DNA of 64,000 nucleotides from Baylisascaris procyonis. Lineage: Eukaryota; Nematoda; Chromadorea; Rhabditida; Ascarididae. The position numbers and the translations under genes are program-made. Shown piece after piece: positions 49,401 through 62,600 of the stretch. Every line of letters begins with the position of its first letter. Positions within the stretch are counted from its first letter, which is position 1. Location: positions 806,001 through 870,000 of the forward strand of contig JAZARR010000234.1 of assembly GCA_037389465.1 (NCBI GenBank), given 5' to 3'. Below the pieces are notes generated by a model, which was not told the DNA's origin, searched no databases, and saw only the letters and a list, made by a program, of their open reading frames with translations.

Positions 49401-52400
49401 AAACCTGATCATAGGGAGTGGGGTAGAGTTGAAAGTTGATCATGGGGAGTGGGGTAGAGTTGAAACTTGATCATGGGGAGTGGGGTAGAGTTGAAACTTC
49501 ATCGTAGGGAGTAGGATAGAGTTGAAACTTGATCATAGGGAGTGGGGTAGAGTTGAAACTTGATCATTTGGATTGGGATAGAGTTGAAACTTCATCGTAG
49601 GGAGTAGGATAGAGTTGAAACTTGATCATAGGGAGTGGGATAGAGTTGAAACTTGATCATAGGGAGTGGGGTAGAGTTGAAACTTGATCATGGGGAGTGG
49701 GACAGAGTTGAAACTTGATCATGGGGAGTGGGATAGAGTTGAAACTTCATCGTAGGGAGTAGGATAGAGTTGAAACTTGATCATGGGGAGTGGGATAGAT
49801 TTGAAACTTGATCATGGGGAGTGGGATAGAGTTGAAACTTCATCGTAGGGAGTAGGATAGAGTTGAAACTTGATCATGGGGAGTGGGATAGAGTTGAAAC
49901 TTCATCGTAGGGAGTAGGATAGAGTTGAAACTTGATCATAGGGAGTGGGGTAGAGTTGAAACTTGATCATGGGGAGTGGGATAGAGTTGAAACTTCATCG
50001 TAGGGAGTAGGATAGAGTTGAAACTTGATCATAGGGAGTGGGGTAGAGTTGAAACTTGATCATGGGGAGTTTGATAGAGTTGAAAGTTCATCGTAGGGAG
50101 TAGGATAGAGTTGAAACTTGATCATGGGGAGTGGGATAGAGTTGAAACTTCATCGTAGGGAGTAGGATAGAGTTGAAACTTGATCATAGGAAGTGGGATA
50201 GAGTTGAAACTTCATCATAGGGAGTGGGATAGAGTTGAAACTTGATCATAGGGAGTGGGGTAGACTTGAAACTTGATCATGGGGAGTGGGATAGAGTTGA
50301 AACTTGATCATAGGGAGTGGGGTAGAGTTGAAAGTTGATCATGGGGAGTGGGGTAGAGTTGAAACTTGATCATGGGGAGTGGGATAGAGTTGAAACTTGA
50401 TCATAGGGAGTGGGGTAGAGTTGAAACTTGATCATGGATAGTGGGATAGAGTTGAAACTTGATCATGGGGAGTGGGATAGAGTTGAAACTTCATCGTAGG
50501 GAGTAGGATAGAGTTGAAACTTGATCATGGGGAGTGGGATAGATTTGAAACTTCATCGTAGGGAGTGGGATAGAGTTGAAACTTGATCATAGGGAGTGGG
50601 ATAGAGTTGAAACTTGATCATAGGGAGTGGGATAGAGTTGAAACTTGATCATGGGGAGTGGGACAGAGTTGAAACTTGATCATGGGGAGTGGGATAGAGT
50701 TGAAACTTCATCGTAGGGAGTAGGATAGAGTTGAAACTTGATCATGGGGAGTGGGATAGATTTGAAACTTGATCATGGGGAGTGGGATAGAGTTGAAACT
50801 TCATCGTAGGGAGTAGGATAGAGTTGAAACTTGATCATGGGGAGTGGGATAGAGTTGAAACTTCATCGTAGGGAGTAGGATAGAGTTGAAACTTGATCAT
50901 AGGGAGTGGGGTAGAGTTGAAACTTGATCATGGGGAGTGGGATAGAGTTGAAACTTGATCATGGGGAGTGGGATAGAGTTGAAACTTCATCGTAGGGAGT
51001 AGGATAGAGTTGAAACTTGATCATAGGGAGTGGGGTAGAGTTGAAACTTGATCATGGGGAGTTTGATAGAGTTGAAACTTCATCGTAGGGAGTAGGATAG
51101 AGTTGAAACTTGATCATGGGGAGTGGGATAGAGTTGAAACTTCATCGTAGGGAGTAGGATAGAGTTGAAACTTGATCATAGGAAGTGGGATAGAGTTGAA
51201 ACTTCATCATAGGGAGTGGGATAGAGTTGAAAGTTGATCATGGGGAGTGGGATAGAGTTGAAACTTGATCATAATGAGTGGGTTAGAGTTGAAACTTGAT
51301 CATAGGGAGTGGGGTAGAGTTGAAACTTGATCATAGGGAGTGGGGTAGAGTTGAAACTTGATCATGGGGAGTGGGATAGATTTGAAACTTGATCATAGGG
51401 AGTGGGGTAGAGTTGAAACTTCATCGTAGGGAGTAGGATAGAGTTGAAACTTGATCATGGGGAGTGGGGTAGAGTTGAAACTTGATCATGGATAGTGGGA
51501 TAGAGTTGAAACTTGATCATGGGGAGTGGGATAGAGTTGAAACTTCATCGTAGGGAGTAGGATAGAGTTGAAACTTGATCATGGGGAGTGGGATAGATTT
51601 GAAACTTCATCGTAGGGAGTGGGATAGAGTTGAAACTTGATCATAGGGAGTGGGATAGAGTTGAAACTTGATCATAGGGAGTGGGATAGAGTTGAAACTT
51701 GATCATGGGGAGTGGGACAGAGTTGAAACTTGATCATGGGGAGTGGGATAGAGTTGAAACTTCATCGTAGGGAGTAGGATAGAGTTGAAACTTGATCATG
51801 GGGAGTGGGATAGATTTGAAACTTGATCATGGGGAGTGGGATAGAGTTGAAACTTCATCGTAGGGAGTAGGATAGAGTTGAAACTTGATCATAGGAAGTG
51901 GGATAGAGTTGAAACTTCATCATAGGGAGTGGGATAGAGTTGAAAGTTGATCATGGGGAGTGGGATAGAGTTGAAACTTGATCATAATGAGTGGGTTAGA
52001 GTTGAAACTTGATCATAGGGAGTGGGGTAGAGTTGAAACTTGATCATAGGGAGTGGGGTAGAGTTGAAACTTGATCATGGGGAGTGGGATAGAGTTGAAA
52101 CTTGATCATAGGGAGTGGGGTAGAGTTGAAACTTCATCGTAGGGAGTAGGATAGAGTTGAAACTTGATCATAGGGAGTGGGGTAGAGTTGAAACTTGATC
52201 ATGGGGAGTGGGATAGAGTTGAAACTTGATCATGGGGAGTGGGATAGAGTTGAAACTTCATCGTAGGGAGTAGGATAGAGTTGAAACTTGATCATAGGGA
52301 GTGGGGTAGAGTTGAAACTTGATCATGGGGAGTTTGATAGAGTTGAAACTTCATCGTAGGGAGTAGGATAGAGTTGAAACTTGATCATGGGGAGTGGGAT

Positions 52401-55400
52401 AGAGTTGAAACTTCATCGTAGGGAGTAGGATAGAGTTGAAACTTGATCATAGGAAGTGGGATAGAGTTGAAACTTCATCATAGGGAGTGGGATAGAGTTG
52501 AAAGTTGATCATGGGGAGTGGGATAGAGTTGAAACTTGATCATAATGAGTGGGTTAGAGTTGAAACTTGATCATAGGGAGTGGGGTAGAGTTGAAACTTG
52601 ATCATAGGGAGTGGGGTAGAGTTGAAACTTGATCATGGGGAGTGGGATAGAGTTGAAACTTGATCATAGGGAGTGGGGTAGAGTTGAAACTTCATCGTAG
52701 GGAGTAGGATAGAGTTGAAACTTGATCATGGGGAGTGGGATAGAGTTGAAACCTGATCATAGGGAGTGGGGTAGAGCTGAAAGTTGATCATGGGGAGTGG
52801 GGTAGAGTTGAAACTTGATCATGGGGAGTGGGGTAGAGTTGAAACTTCATCGTAGGGAGTAGGATAGAGTTGAAACTTGATCATAGGGAGTGGGGTAGAG
52901 TTGAAACTTGATCATTTGGAGTGGGATAGAGTTGAAACTTCATCGTAGGGAGTGGGATAGAGTTGAAACTTGATCATGGGGAATGGGATAGAGTTGAAAC
53001 TTCATCGTAGGGAGTAGGATAGAGTTGAAAGTTGATCATGGGGAGTGGGATAGAGTTGAAACTTGATCATAATGAGTGGTTTAGAGTTGAAACTTGATCA
53101 TAGGGAGTGCGGTAGAGTTGAAACTTGATCATAATGAGTGGTTTAGAGTTGAAACTTGATCATAGGGAGTGGGGTAGAGTTGAAACTTGATCATAGGGAG
53201 TGGGGTAGAGTTGAAACTTGATCATGGGGAGTGGGATAGAGTTGAAACTTGATCATAGGAAGTGGGATAGAGTTGAAACTTCATCATAGGGAGTGGGATA
53301 GAGTTGAAAGTTGATCATGGGGAGTGGGATAGAGTTGAAACTTGATCATAATGAGTGGGTTAGAGTTGAAACTTGATCATAGGGAGTGGGGTAGAGTTGA
53401 AACTTGATCATGGGGAGTGGGATAGAGTTGAAACTTCATCGTAGGGAGTAGGATAGAGTTGAAACTTGATCATGGGGAGTGGGATAGATTTGAAACTTCA
53501 TCGTAGGGAGTGGGATAGAGTTGAAACTTGATCATAGGGAGTGGGATAGAGTTGAAACTTGATCATAGGGAGTGGGGTAGACTTGAAACTTGATCATGGG
53601 GAGTGGGATAGAGTTGAAACTTGATCATAGGGAGTGGGATAGAGTTGAAACTTGATCATAGGGAGTGGGGTAGAGTTGAAACTTGATCATGGGGAGTGGG
53701 ACAGAGTTGAAACTTGATCATGGGGAGTGGGATAGAGTTGAAACTTCATCGTAGGGAGTAGGATAGAGTTGAAACTTGATCATGGGGAGTGGGATAGATT
53801 TGAAACTTGATCATGGGGAGTGGGATAGAGTTGAAACTTCATCGTAGGGAGTAGGATAGAGTTGAAACTTGATCATGAGGAGTGGGATAGAGTTGAAACT
53901 TCATCGTAATGAGTAGGATAGAGTTGAAACTTGATCATAGGGAGTGGGGTAGAGTTGAAACTTGATCATGGGGAGTGAGATAGAGTTGAAACTTGATCAT
54001 GGGGAGTGGGATAGAGTTGAAACTTCATCGTAGGGAGTAGGATAGAGTTGAAACTTGATCATAGGGAGTGGGGTAGAGTTGAAACTTGATCATGGGGAGT
54101 TTGATAGAGTTGAAACTTCATCGTAGGGAGTAGGATAGAGTTGAAACTTGATCATGGGGAGTGGGATAGAGTTGAAACTTCATCGTAGGGAGTAGGATAG
54201 AGTTGAAACTTGATCATAGGAAGTGGGATAGAGTTGAAACTTCATCATAGGGAGTGGGATAGAGTTGAAAGTTGATCATGGGGAGTGGGATAGAGTTGAA
54301 ACTTGATCATAATGAGTGGGTTAGAGTTGAAACTTGATCATAGGGAGTGGGGTAGAGTTGAAACTTGATCAAAGGGAGTGGGGTAGAGTTGAAACTTGAT
54401 CATGGGGAGTGGGATAGAGTTGAAACTTGATCATAGGGAGTGGGGTAGAGTTGAAACTTCATCGTAGGGAGTAGGATAGAGTTGAAACTTGATCATAGGG
54501 AGTGGGATAGAGTTGAAACCTGATCATAGGGAGTGGGGTAGAGTTGAAAGTTGATCATGGGGAGTGGGGTAAAGTTGAAACTTGATCATGGGGAGTGGGG
54601 TAGAGTTGAAACTTCATCGTAGGGAGTAGGATAGAGTTGAAACTTGATCATAGGGAGTGGGGTAGAGTTGAAACTTGATCATTTGGAGTGGGATAGAGTT
54701 GAAACTTCATCGTAGGGAGTAGGATAGAGTTGAAACTTGATCATGGGGAATGGGATAGAGTTGAAACTTCATCGTAGGGAGTAGGATAGAGTTGAAAGTT
54801 GATCATGGGGAGTGGGATAGAGTTGAAACTTGATCATAATGAGTGGGTTAGAGTTGAAACTTGATCATAGGGAGTGGGGTAGAGTTGAAACTTGATCATA
54901 GGGAGTGGGGTAGAGTTGAAACTTGATCATGGGGAGTGGGATAGAGTTGAAACTTGATCATAGGGAGTGGGGTAGAGTTGAAACTTCATCGTAGGGAGTA
55001 GGATAGAGTTGAAACTTGATCATGGGGAGTGGGATAGATTTGAAACTTCATCGTAGGGAGTAGGATAGAGTTGAAACTTGATCATAGGAAGTGGGATAGA
55101 GTTGAAACTTCATCATAGGGAGTGGGATAGAGTTGAAAGTTGATCATAGGGAGTGGGGTAGAGTTGAAACTTGATCATAGGGAGTGGGGTAGAGTTGAAA
55201 CTTGATCATGGGGAGTGGGGTAGAGTTGAAACTTGATCATGGGGAGTGGGATAGAGTTGAAACTTGATCATAATGAGTGGGTTAGAGTTGAAACTTGATC
55301 ATGGGGAGTGGGATAGAGTTGAAACCTGATCATAGGGAGTGGGGTAGAGTTGAATGTTGATCATGGGGAGTGGGGTAGAGTTGAAACTTGATCATGGGGA

Positions 55401-56639
55401 GTGGGGTAGAGTTGAAACTTCATCGTAGGGAGTAGGATAGAGTTGAAACTTGATCATAGGGAGTGGGGTAGAGTTGAAACTTGATCATTTGGAGTGGGAT
55501 AGAGTTGAAACTTCATCGTAGGGAGTAGGATAGAGTTGAAACTTGATCATGGGGAATGGGATAGAGTTGAAACTTCATCGTAGGGAGTAGGATAGAGTTG
55601 AAACTTGATCATGGGGAGTGGGATAGAGTTGAAACTTGATCATAATGAGTGGTTTAGAGTTGAAACTTGATCATAGGGAGTGGGTAGAGTTGAAACTTGA
55701 TCATAATGAGTGGTTTAGAGTTGAAACTTGATCATAGGGAGTGGGGTAGAGTTGAAACTTGATCATAGGGAGTGGGGTAGAGTTGAAACTTGATCATGGG
55801 GAGTGGGATAGAGTTGAAACTTGATCATAGGAAGTGGGATAGAGTTGAAACTTCATCATAGGGAGTGGGATAGAGTTGAAAGTTGATCATGGGGAGTGGG
55901 ATAGAGTTGAAACTTGATCATAATGAGTGGGTTAGAGTTGAAACTTGATCATAGGGAGTGGGGTAGAGTTGAAACTTGATCATGGGGAGTGGGATAGAGT
56001 TGAAACTTCATCGTAGGGAGTAGGATAGAGTTGAAACTTGATCATGGGGAGTGGGATAGATTTGAAACTTCATCGTAGGGAGTAGGATAGAGTTGAAACT
56101 TGATCATAGGGAGTAGGGTAGAGTTGAAACTTGATCATGGGGAGTGGGATAGAGTTGAAACTTCATCGTAGGGAGTAGGATAGAGTTGAAACTTGATCAT
56201 AGGAAGTGGGATAGAGTTGAAACTTCATCATAGGGAGTGGGATAGAGTTGAAAGTTGATCATGGGGAGTGGGATAGAGTTGAAACTTGATCATAATGAGT
56301 GGGTTAGAGTTGAAACTTGATCATAGGGAGTGGGGTAGAGTTGAAACTTGATCATAGGGAGTGGGGTAGAGTTGAAACTTGATCATGGGGAGTGGGATAG
56401 AGTTGAAACTTGATCATAGGGAGTGGGGTAGAGTTGAAACTTCATCGTAGGGAGTAGGATAGAGTTGAAACTTGATCATAGGGAGTGGGGTAGAGTTGAA
56501 ACTTGATCATGGGGAGTGGGATAGAGTTGAAACTTGATCATGGGGAGTGGGATAGAGTTGAAACTTCATCGTAGGGAGTAGGATAGAGTTGAAACTTGAT
56601 CATAGGGAGTGGGGTAGAGTTGAAACTTGATCATGGGGA
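46411..56639 (+). repeat. Higher-order superunit of 330 monomers (10,229 bp), complete copy
   Basis: The rare marker GAGTTTGATA divides this block into spacings of 57, 61, 32, 41, 57 and 82 monomers (the last short by one base through a 1-base deletion at about 55681). The same order restarts at 56640. The marker followed by GAAAGTTCATCG (50069) recurs exactly 10,229 bases later (60298). Homology at this offset extends left of the block: the rare GAATGTTGATC variant at 45121 recurs at 55351, and GAGTAGGGTA at about 45884 recurs at about 56113. Confidence 0.85.
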
Positions 56640-59600
56640 GTTTGATAGAGTTGAAACTTCATCGTAGGGAGTAGGATAGAGTTGAAACTTGATCATGGGG
56701 AGTGGGATAGAGTTGAAACTTCATCGTAGGGAGTAGGATAGAGTTGAAACTTGATCATAGGAAGTGGGATAGAGTTGAAACTTCATCATAGGGAGTGGGA
56801 TAGAGTTGAAAGTTGATCATGGGGAGTGGGATAGAGTTGAAACTTGATCATAATGAGTGGGTTAGAGTTGAAACTTGATCATAGGGAGTGGGGTAGAGTT
56901 GAAACTTGATCATAGGGAGTGGGGTAGAGTTGAAACTTGATCATGGGGAGTGGGATAGAGTTGAAACTTGATCATAGGGAGTGGGGTAGAGTTGAAACTT
57001 CATCGTAGGGAGTAGGATAGAGTTGAAACTTGATCATGGGGAGTGGGATAGAGTTGAAACCTGATCATAGGGAGTGGGGTAGAGCTGAAAGTTGATCATG
57101 GGGAGTGGGGTAGAGTTGAAACTTGATCATGGGGAGTGGGGTAGAGTTGAAACTTCATCGTAGGGAGTAGGATAGAGTTGAAACTTGATCATAGGGAGTG
57201 GGGTAGAGTTGAAACTTGATCATTTGGAGTGGGATAGAGTTGAAACTTCATCGTAGGGAGTGGGATAGAGTTGAAACTTGATCATGGGGAATGGGATAGA
57301 GTTGAAACTTCATCGTAGGGAGTAGGATAGAGTTGAAAGTTGATCATGGGGAGTGGGATAGAGTTGAAACTTGATCATAATGAGTGGTTTAGAGTTGAAA
57401 CTTGATCATAGGGAGTGCGGTAGAGTTGAAACTTGATCATAATGAGTGGTTTAGAGTTGAAACTTGATCATAGGGAGTGGGGTAGAGTTGAAACTTGATC
57501 ATAGGGAGTGGGGTAGAGTTGAAACTTGATCATGGGGAGTGGGATAGAGTTGAAACTTGATCATAGGAAGTGGGATAGAGTTGAAACTTCATCATAGGGA
57601 GTGGGATAGAGTTGAAAGTTGATCATGGGGAGTGGGATAGAGTTGAAACTTGATCATAATGAGTGGGTTAGAGTTGAAACTTGATCATAGGGAGTGGGGT
57701 AGAGTTGAAACTTGATCATGGGGAGTGGGATAGAGTTGAAACTTCATCGTAGGGAGTAGGATAGAGTTGAAACTTGATCATGGGGAGTGGGATAGATTTG
57801 AAACTTCATCGTAGGGAGTGGGATAGAGTTGAAACTTGATCATAGGGAGTGGGATAGAGTTGAAACTTGATCATAGGGAGTGGGGTAGACTTGAAACTTG
57901 ATCATGGGGAGTGGGATAGAGTTGAAACTTGATCATAGGGAGTGGGATAGAGTTGAAACTTGATCATAGGGAGTGGGGTAGAGTTGAAACTTGATCATGG
58001 GGAGTGGGACAGAGTTGAAACTTGATCATGGGGAGTGGGATAGAGTTGAAACTTCATCGTAGGGAGTAGGATAGAGTTGAAACTTGATCATGGGGAGTGG
58101 GATAGATTTGAAACTTGATCATGGGGAGTGGGATAGAGTTGAAACTTCATCGTAGGGAGTAGGATAGAGTTGAAACTTGATCATGAGGAGTGGGATAGAG
58201 TTGAAACTTCATCGTAATGAGTAGGATAGAGTTGAAACTTGATCATAGGGAGTGGGGTAGAGTTGAAACTTGATCATGGGGAGTGAGATAGAGTTGAAAC
58301 TTGATCATGGGGAGTGGGATAGAGTTGAAACTTCATCGTAGGGAGTAGGATAGAGTTGAAACTTGATCATAGGGAGTGGGGTAGAGTTGAAACTTGATCA
58401 TGGGGAGTTTGATAGAGTTGAAACTTCATCGTAGGGAGTAGGATAGAGTTGAAACTTGATCATGGGGAGTGGGATAGAGTTGAAACTTCATCGTAGGGAG
58501 TAGGATAGAGTTGAAACTTGATCATAGGAAGTGGGATAGAGTTGAAACTTCATCATAGGGAGTGGGATAGAGTTGAAAGTTGATCATGGGGAGTGGGATA
58601 GAGTTGAAACTTGATCATAATGAGTGGGTTAGAGTTGAAACTTGATCATAGGGAGTGGGGTAGAGTTGAAACTTGATCAAAGGGAGTGGGGTAGAGTTGA
58701 AACTTGATCATGGGGAGTGGGATAGAGTTGAAACTTGATCATAGGGAGTGGGGTAGAGTTGAAACTTCATCGTAGGGAGTAGGATAGAGTTGAAACTTGA
58801 TCATAGGGAGTGGGATAGAGTTGAAACCTGATCATAGGGAGTGGGGTAGAGTTGAAAGTTGATCATGGGGAGTGGGGTAAAGTTGAAACTTGATCATGGG
58901 GAGTGGGGTAGAGTTGAAACTTCATCGTAGGGAGTAGGATAGAGTTGAAACTTGATCATAGGGAGTGGGGTAGAGTTGAAACTTGATCATTTGGAGTGGG
59001 ATAGAGTTGAAACTTCATCGTAGGGAGTAGGATAGAGTTGAAACTTGATCATGGGGAATGGGATAGAGTTGAAACTTCATCGTAGGGAGTAGGATAGAGT
59101 TGAAAGTTGATCATGGGGAGTGGGATAGAGTTGAAACTTGATCATAATGAGTGGGTTAGAGTTGAAACTTGATCATAGGGAGTGGGGTAGAGTTGAAACT
59201 TGATCATAGGGAGTGGGGTAGAGTTGAAACTTGATCATGGGGAGTGGGATAGAGTTGAAACTTGATCATAGGGAGTGGGGTAGAGTTGAAACTTCATCGT
59301 AGGGAGTAGGATAGAGTTGAAACTTAATCATGGGGAGTGGGATAGATTTGAAACTTCATCGTAGGGAGTAGGATAGAGTTGAAACTTGATCATAGGAAGT
59401 GGGATAGAGTTGAAACTTCATCATAGGGAGTGGGATAGAGTTGAAAGTTGATCATAGGGAGTGGGGTAGAGTTGAAACTTGATCATAGGGAGTGGGGTAG
59501 AGTTGAAACTTGATCATGGGGAGTGGGGTAGAGTTGAAACTTGATCATGGGGAGTGGGATAGAGTTGAAACTTGATCATAATGAGTGGGTTAGAGTTGAA

Positions 59601-62600
59601 ACTTGATCATGGGGAGTGGGATAGAGTTGAAACCTGATCATAGGGAGTGGGGTAGAGTTGAAAGTTGATCATGGGGAGTGGGGTAGAGTTGAAACTTGAT
59701 CATGGGGAGTGGGGTAGAGTTGAAACTTCATCGTAGGGAGTAGGATAGAGTTGAAACTTGATCATAGGGAGTGGGGTAGAGTTGAAACTTGATCATTTGG
59801 AGTGGGATAGAGTTGAAACTTCATCGTAGGGAGTAGGATAGAGTTGAAACTTGATCATAGGGAGTGGGATAGAGTTGAAACTTGATCATAGGGAGTGGGG
59901 TAGAGTTGAAACTTGATCATGGGGAGTGGGACAGAGTTGAAACTTGATCATGGGGAGTGGGATAGAGTTGAAACTTCATCGTAGGGAGTAGGATAGAGTT
60001 GAAACTTGATCATGGGGAGTGGGATAGATTTGAAACTTGATCATGGGGAGTGGGATAGAGTTGAAACTTCATCGTAGGGAGTAGGATAGAGTTGAAACTT
60101 GATCATGGGGAGTGGGATAGAGTTGAAACTTCATCGTAGGGAGTAGGATAGAGTTGAAACTTGATCATAGGGAGTGGGGTAGAGTTGAAACTTGATCATG
60201 GGGAGTGGGATAGAGTTGAAACTTCATCGTAGGGAGTAGGATAGAGTTGAAACTTGATCATAGGGAGTGGGGTAGAGTTGAAACTTGATCATGGGGAGTT
60301 TGATAGAGTTGAAAGTTCATCGTAGGGAGTAGGATAGAGTTGAAACTTGATCATGGGGAGTGGGATAGAGTTGAAACTTCATCGTAGGGAGTAGGATAGA
60401 GTTGAAACTTGATCATAGGAAGTGGGATAGAGTTGAAACTTCATCATAGGGAGTGGGATAGAGTTGAAACTTGATCATAGGGAGTGGGGTAGACTTGAAA
60501 CTTGATCATGGGGAGTGGGATAGAGTTGAAACTTGATCATAGGGAGTGGGGTAGAGTTGAAAGTTGATCATGGGGAGTGGGGTAGAGTTGAAACTTGATC
60601 ATGGGGAGTGGGATAGAGTTGAAACTTGATCATAGGGAGTGGGGTAGAGTTGAAACTTGATCATGGATAGTGGGATAGAGTTGAAACTTGATCATGGGGA
60701 GTGGGATAGAGTTGAAACTTCATCGTAGGGAGTAGGATAGAGTTGAAACTTGATCATGGGGAGTGGGATAGATTTGAAACTTCATCGTAGGGAGTGGGAT
60801 AGAGTTGAAACTTGATCATAGGGAGTGGGATAGAGTTGAAACTTGATCATAGGGAGTGGGATAGAGTTGAAACTTGATCATGGGGAGTGGGACAGAGTTG
60901 AAACTTGATCATGGGGAGTGGGATAGAGTTGAAACTTCATCGTAGGGAGTAGGATAGAGTTGAAACTTGATCATGGGGAGTGGGATAGATTTGAAACTTG
61001 ATCATGGGGAGTGGGATAGAGTTGAAACTTCATCGTAGGGAGTAGGATAGAGTTGAAACTTGATCATGGGGAGTGGGATAGAGTTGAAACTTCATCGTAG
61101 GGAGTAGGATAGAGTTGAAACTTGATCATAGGGAGTGGGGTAGAGTTGAAACTTGATCATGGGGAGTGGGATAGAGTTGAAACTTGATCATGGGGAGTGG
61201 GATAGAGTTGAAACTTCATCGTAGGGAGTAGGATAGAGTTGAAACTTGATCATAGGGAGTGGGGTAGAGTTGAAACTTGATCATGGGGAGTTTGATAGAG
61301 TTGAAACTTCATCGTAGGGAGTAGGATAGAGTTGAAACTTGATCATGGGGAGTGGGATAGAGTTGAAACTTCATCGTAGGGAGTAGGATAGAGTTGAAAC
61401 TTGATCATAGGAAGTGGGATAGAGTTGAAACTTCATCATAGGGAGTGGGATAGAGTTGAAAGTTGATCATGGGGAGTGGGATAGAGTTGAAACTTGATCA
61501 TAATGAGTGGGTTAGAGTTGAAACTTGATCATAGGGAGTGGGGTAGAGTTGAAACTTGATCATAGGGAGTGGGGTAGAGTTGAAACTTGATCATGGGGAG
61601 TGGGATAGATTTGAAACTTGATCATAGGGAGTGGGGTAGAGTTGAAACTTCATCGTAGGGAGTAGGATAGAGTTGAAACTTGATCATGGGGAGTGGGGTA
61701 GAGTTGAAACTTGATCATGGATAGTGGGATAGAGTTGAAACTTGATCATGGGGAGTGGGATAGAGTTGAAACTTCATCGTAGGGAGTAGGATAGAGTTGA
61801 AACTTGATCATGGGGAGTGGGATAGAGTTGAAACTTCATCGTAGGGAGTGGGATAGAGTTGAAACTTGATCATAGGGAGTGGGATAGAGTTGAAACTTGA
61901 TCATAGGGAGTGGGATAGAGTTGAAACTTGATCATGGGGAGTGGGATAGAGTTGAAACTTGATCATGGGGAGTGGGATAGAGTTGAAACTTCATCGTAGG
62001 GAGTAGGATAGAGTTGAAACTTGATCATGGGGAGTGGGATAGATTTGAAACTTGATCATGGGGAGTGGGATAGAGTTGAAACTTCATCGTAGGGAGTAGG
62101 ATAGAGTTGAAACTTGATCATAGGAAGTGGGATAGAGTTGAAACTTCATCATAGGGAGTGGGATAGAGTTGAAAGTTGATCATGGGGAGTGGGATAGAGT
62201 TGAAACTTGATCATAATGAGTGGGTTAGAGTTGAAACTTGATCATAGGGAGTGGGGTAGAGTTGAAACTTGATCATAGGGAGTGGGGTAGAGTTGAAACT
62301 TGATCATGGGGAGTGGGATAGAGTTGAAACTTGATCATAGGGAGTGGGGTAGAGTTGAAACTTCATCGTAGGGAGTAGGATAGAGTTGAAACTTGATCAT
62401 AGGGAGTGGGGTAGAGTTGAAACTTGATCATGGGGAGTGGGATAGAGTTGAAACTTGATCATGGGGAGTGGGATAGAGTTGAAACTTCATCGTAGGGAGT
62501 AGGATAGAGTTGAAACTTGATCATAGGGAGTGGGGTAGAGTTGAAACTTGATCATGGGGAGTTTGATAGAGTTGAAACTTCATCGTAGGGAGTAGGATAG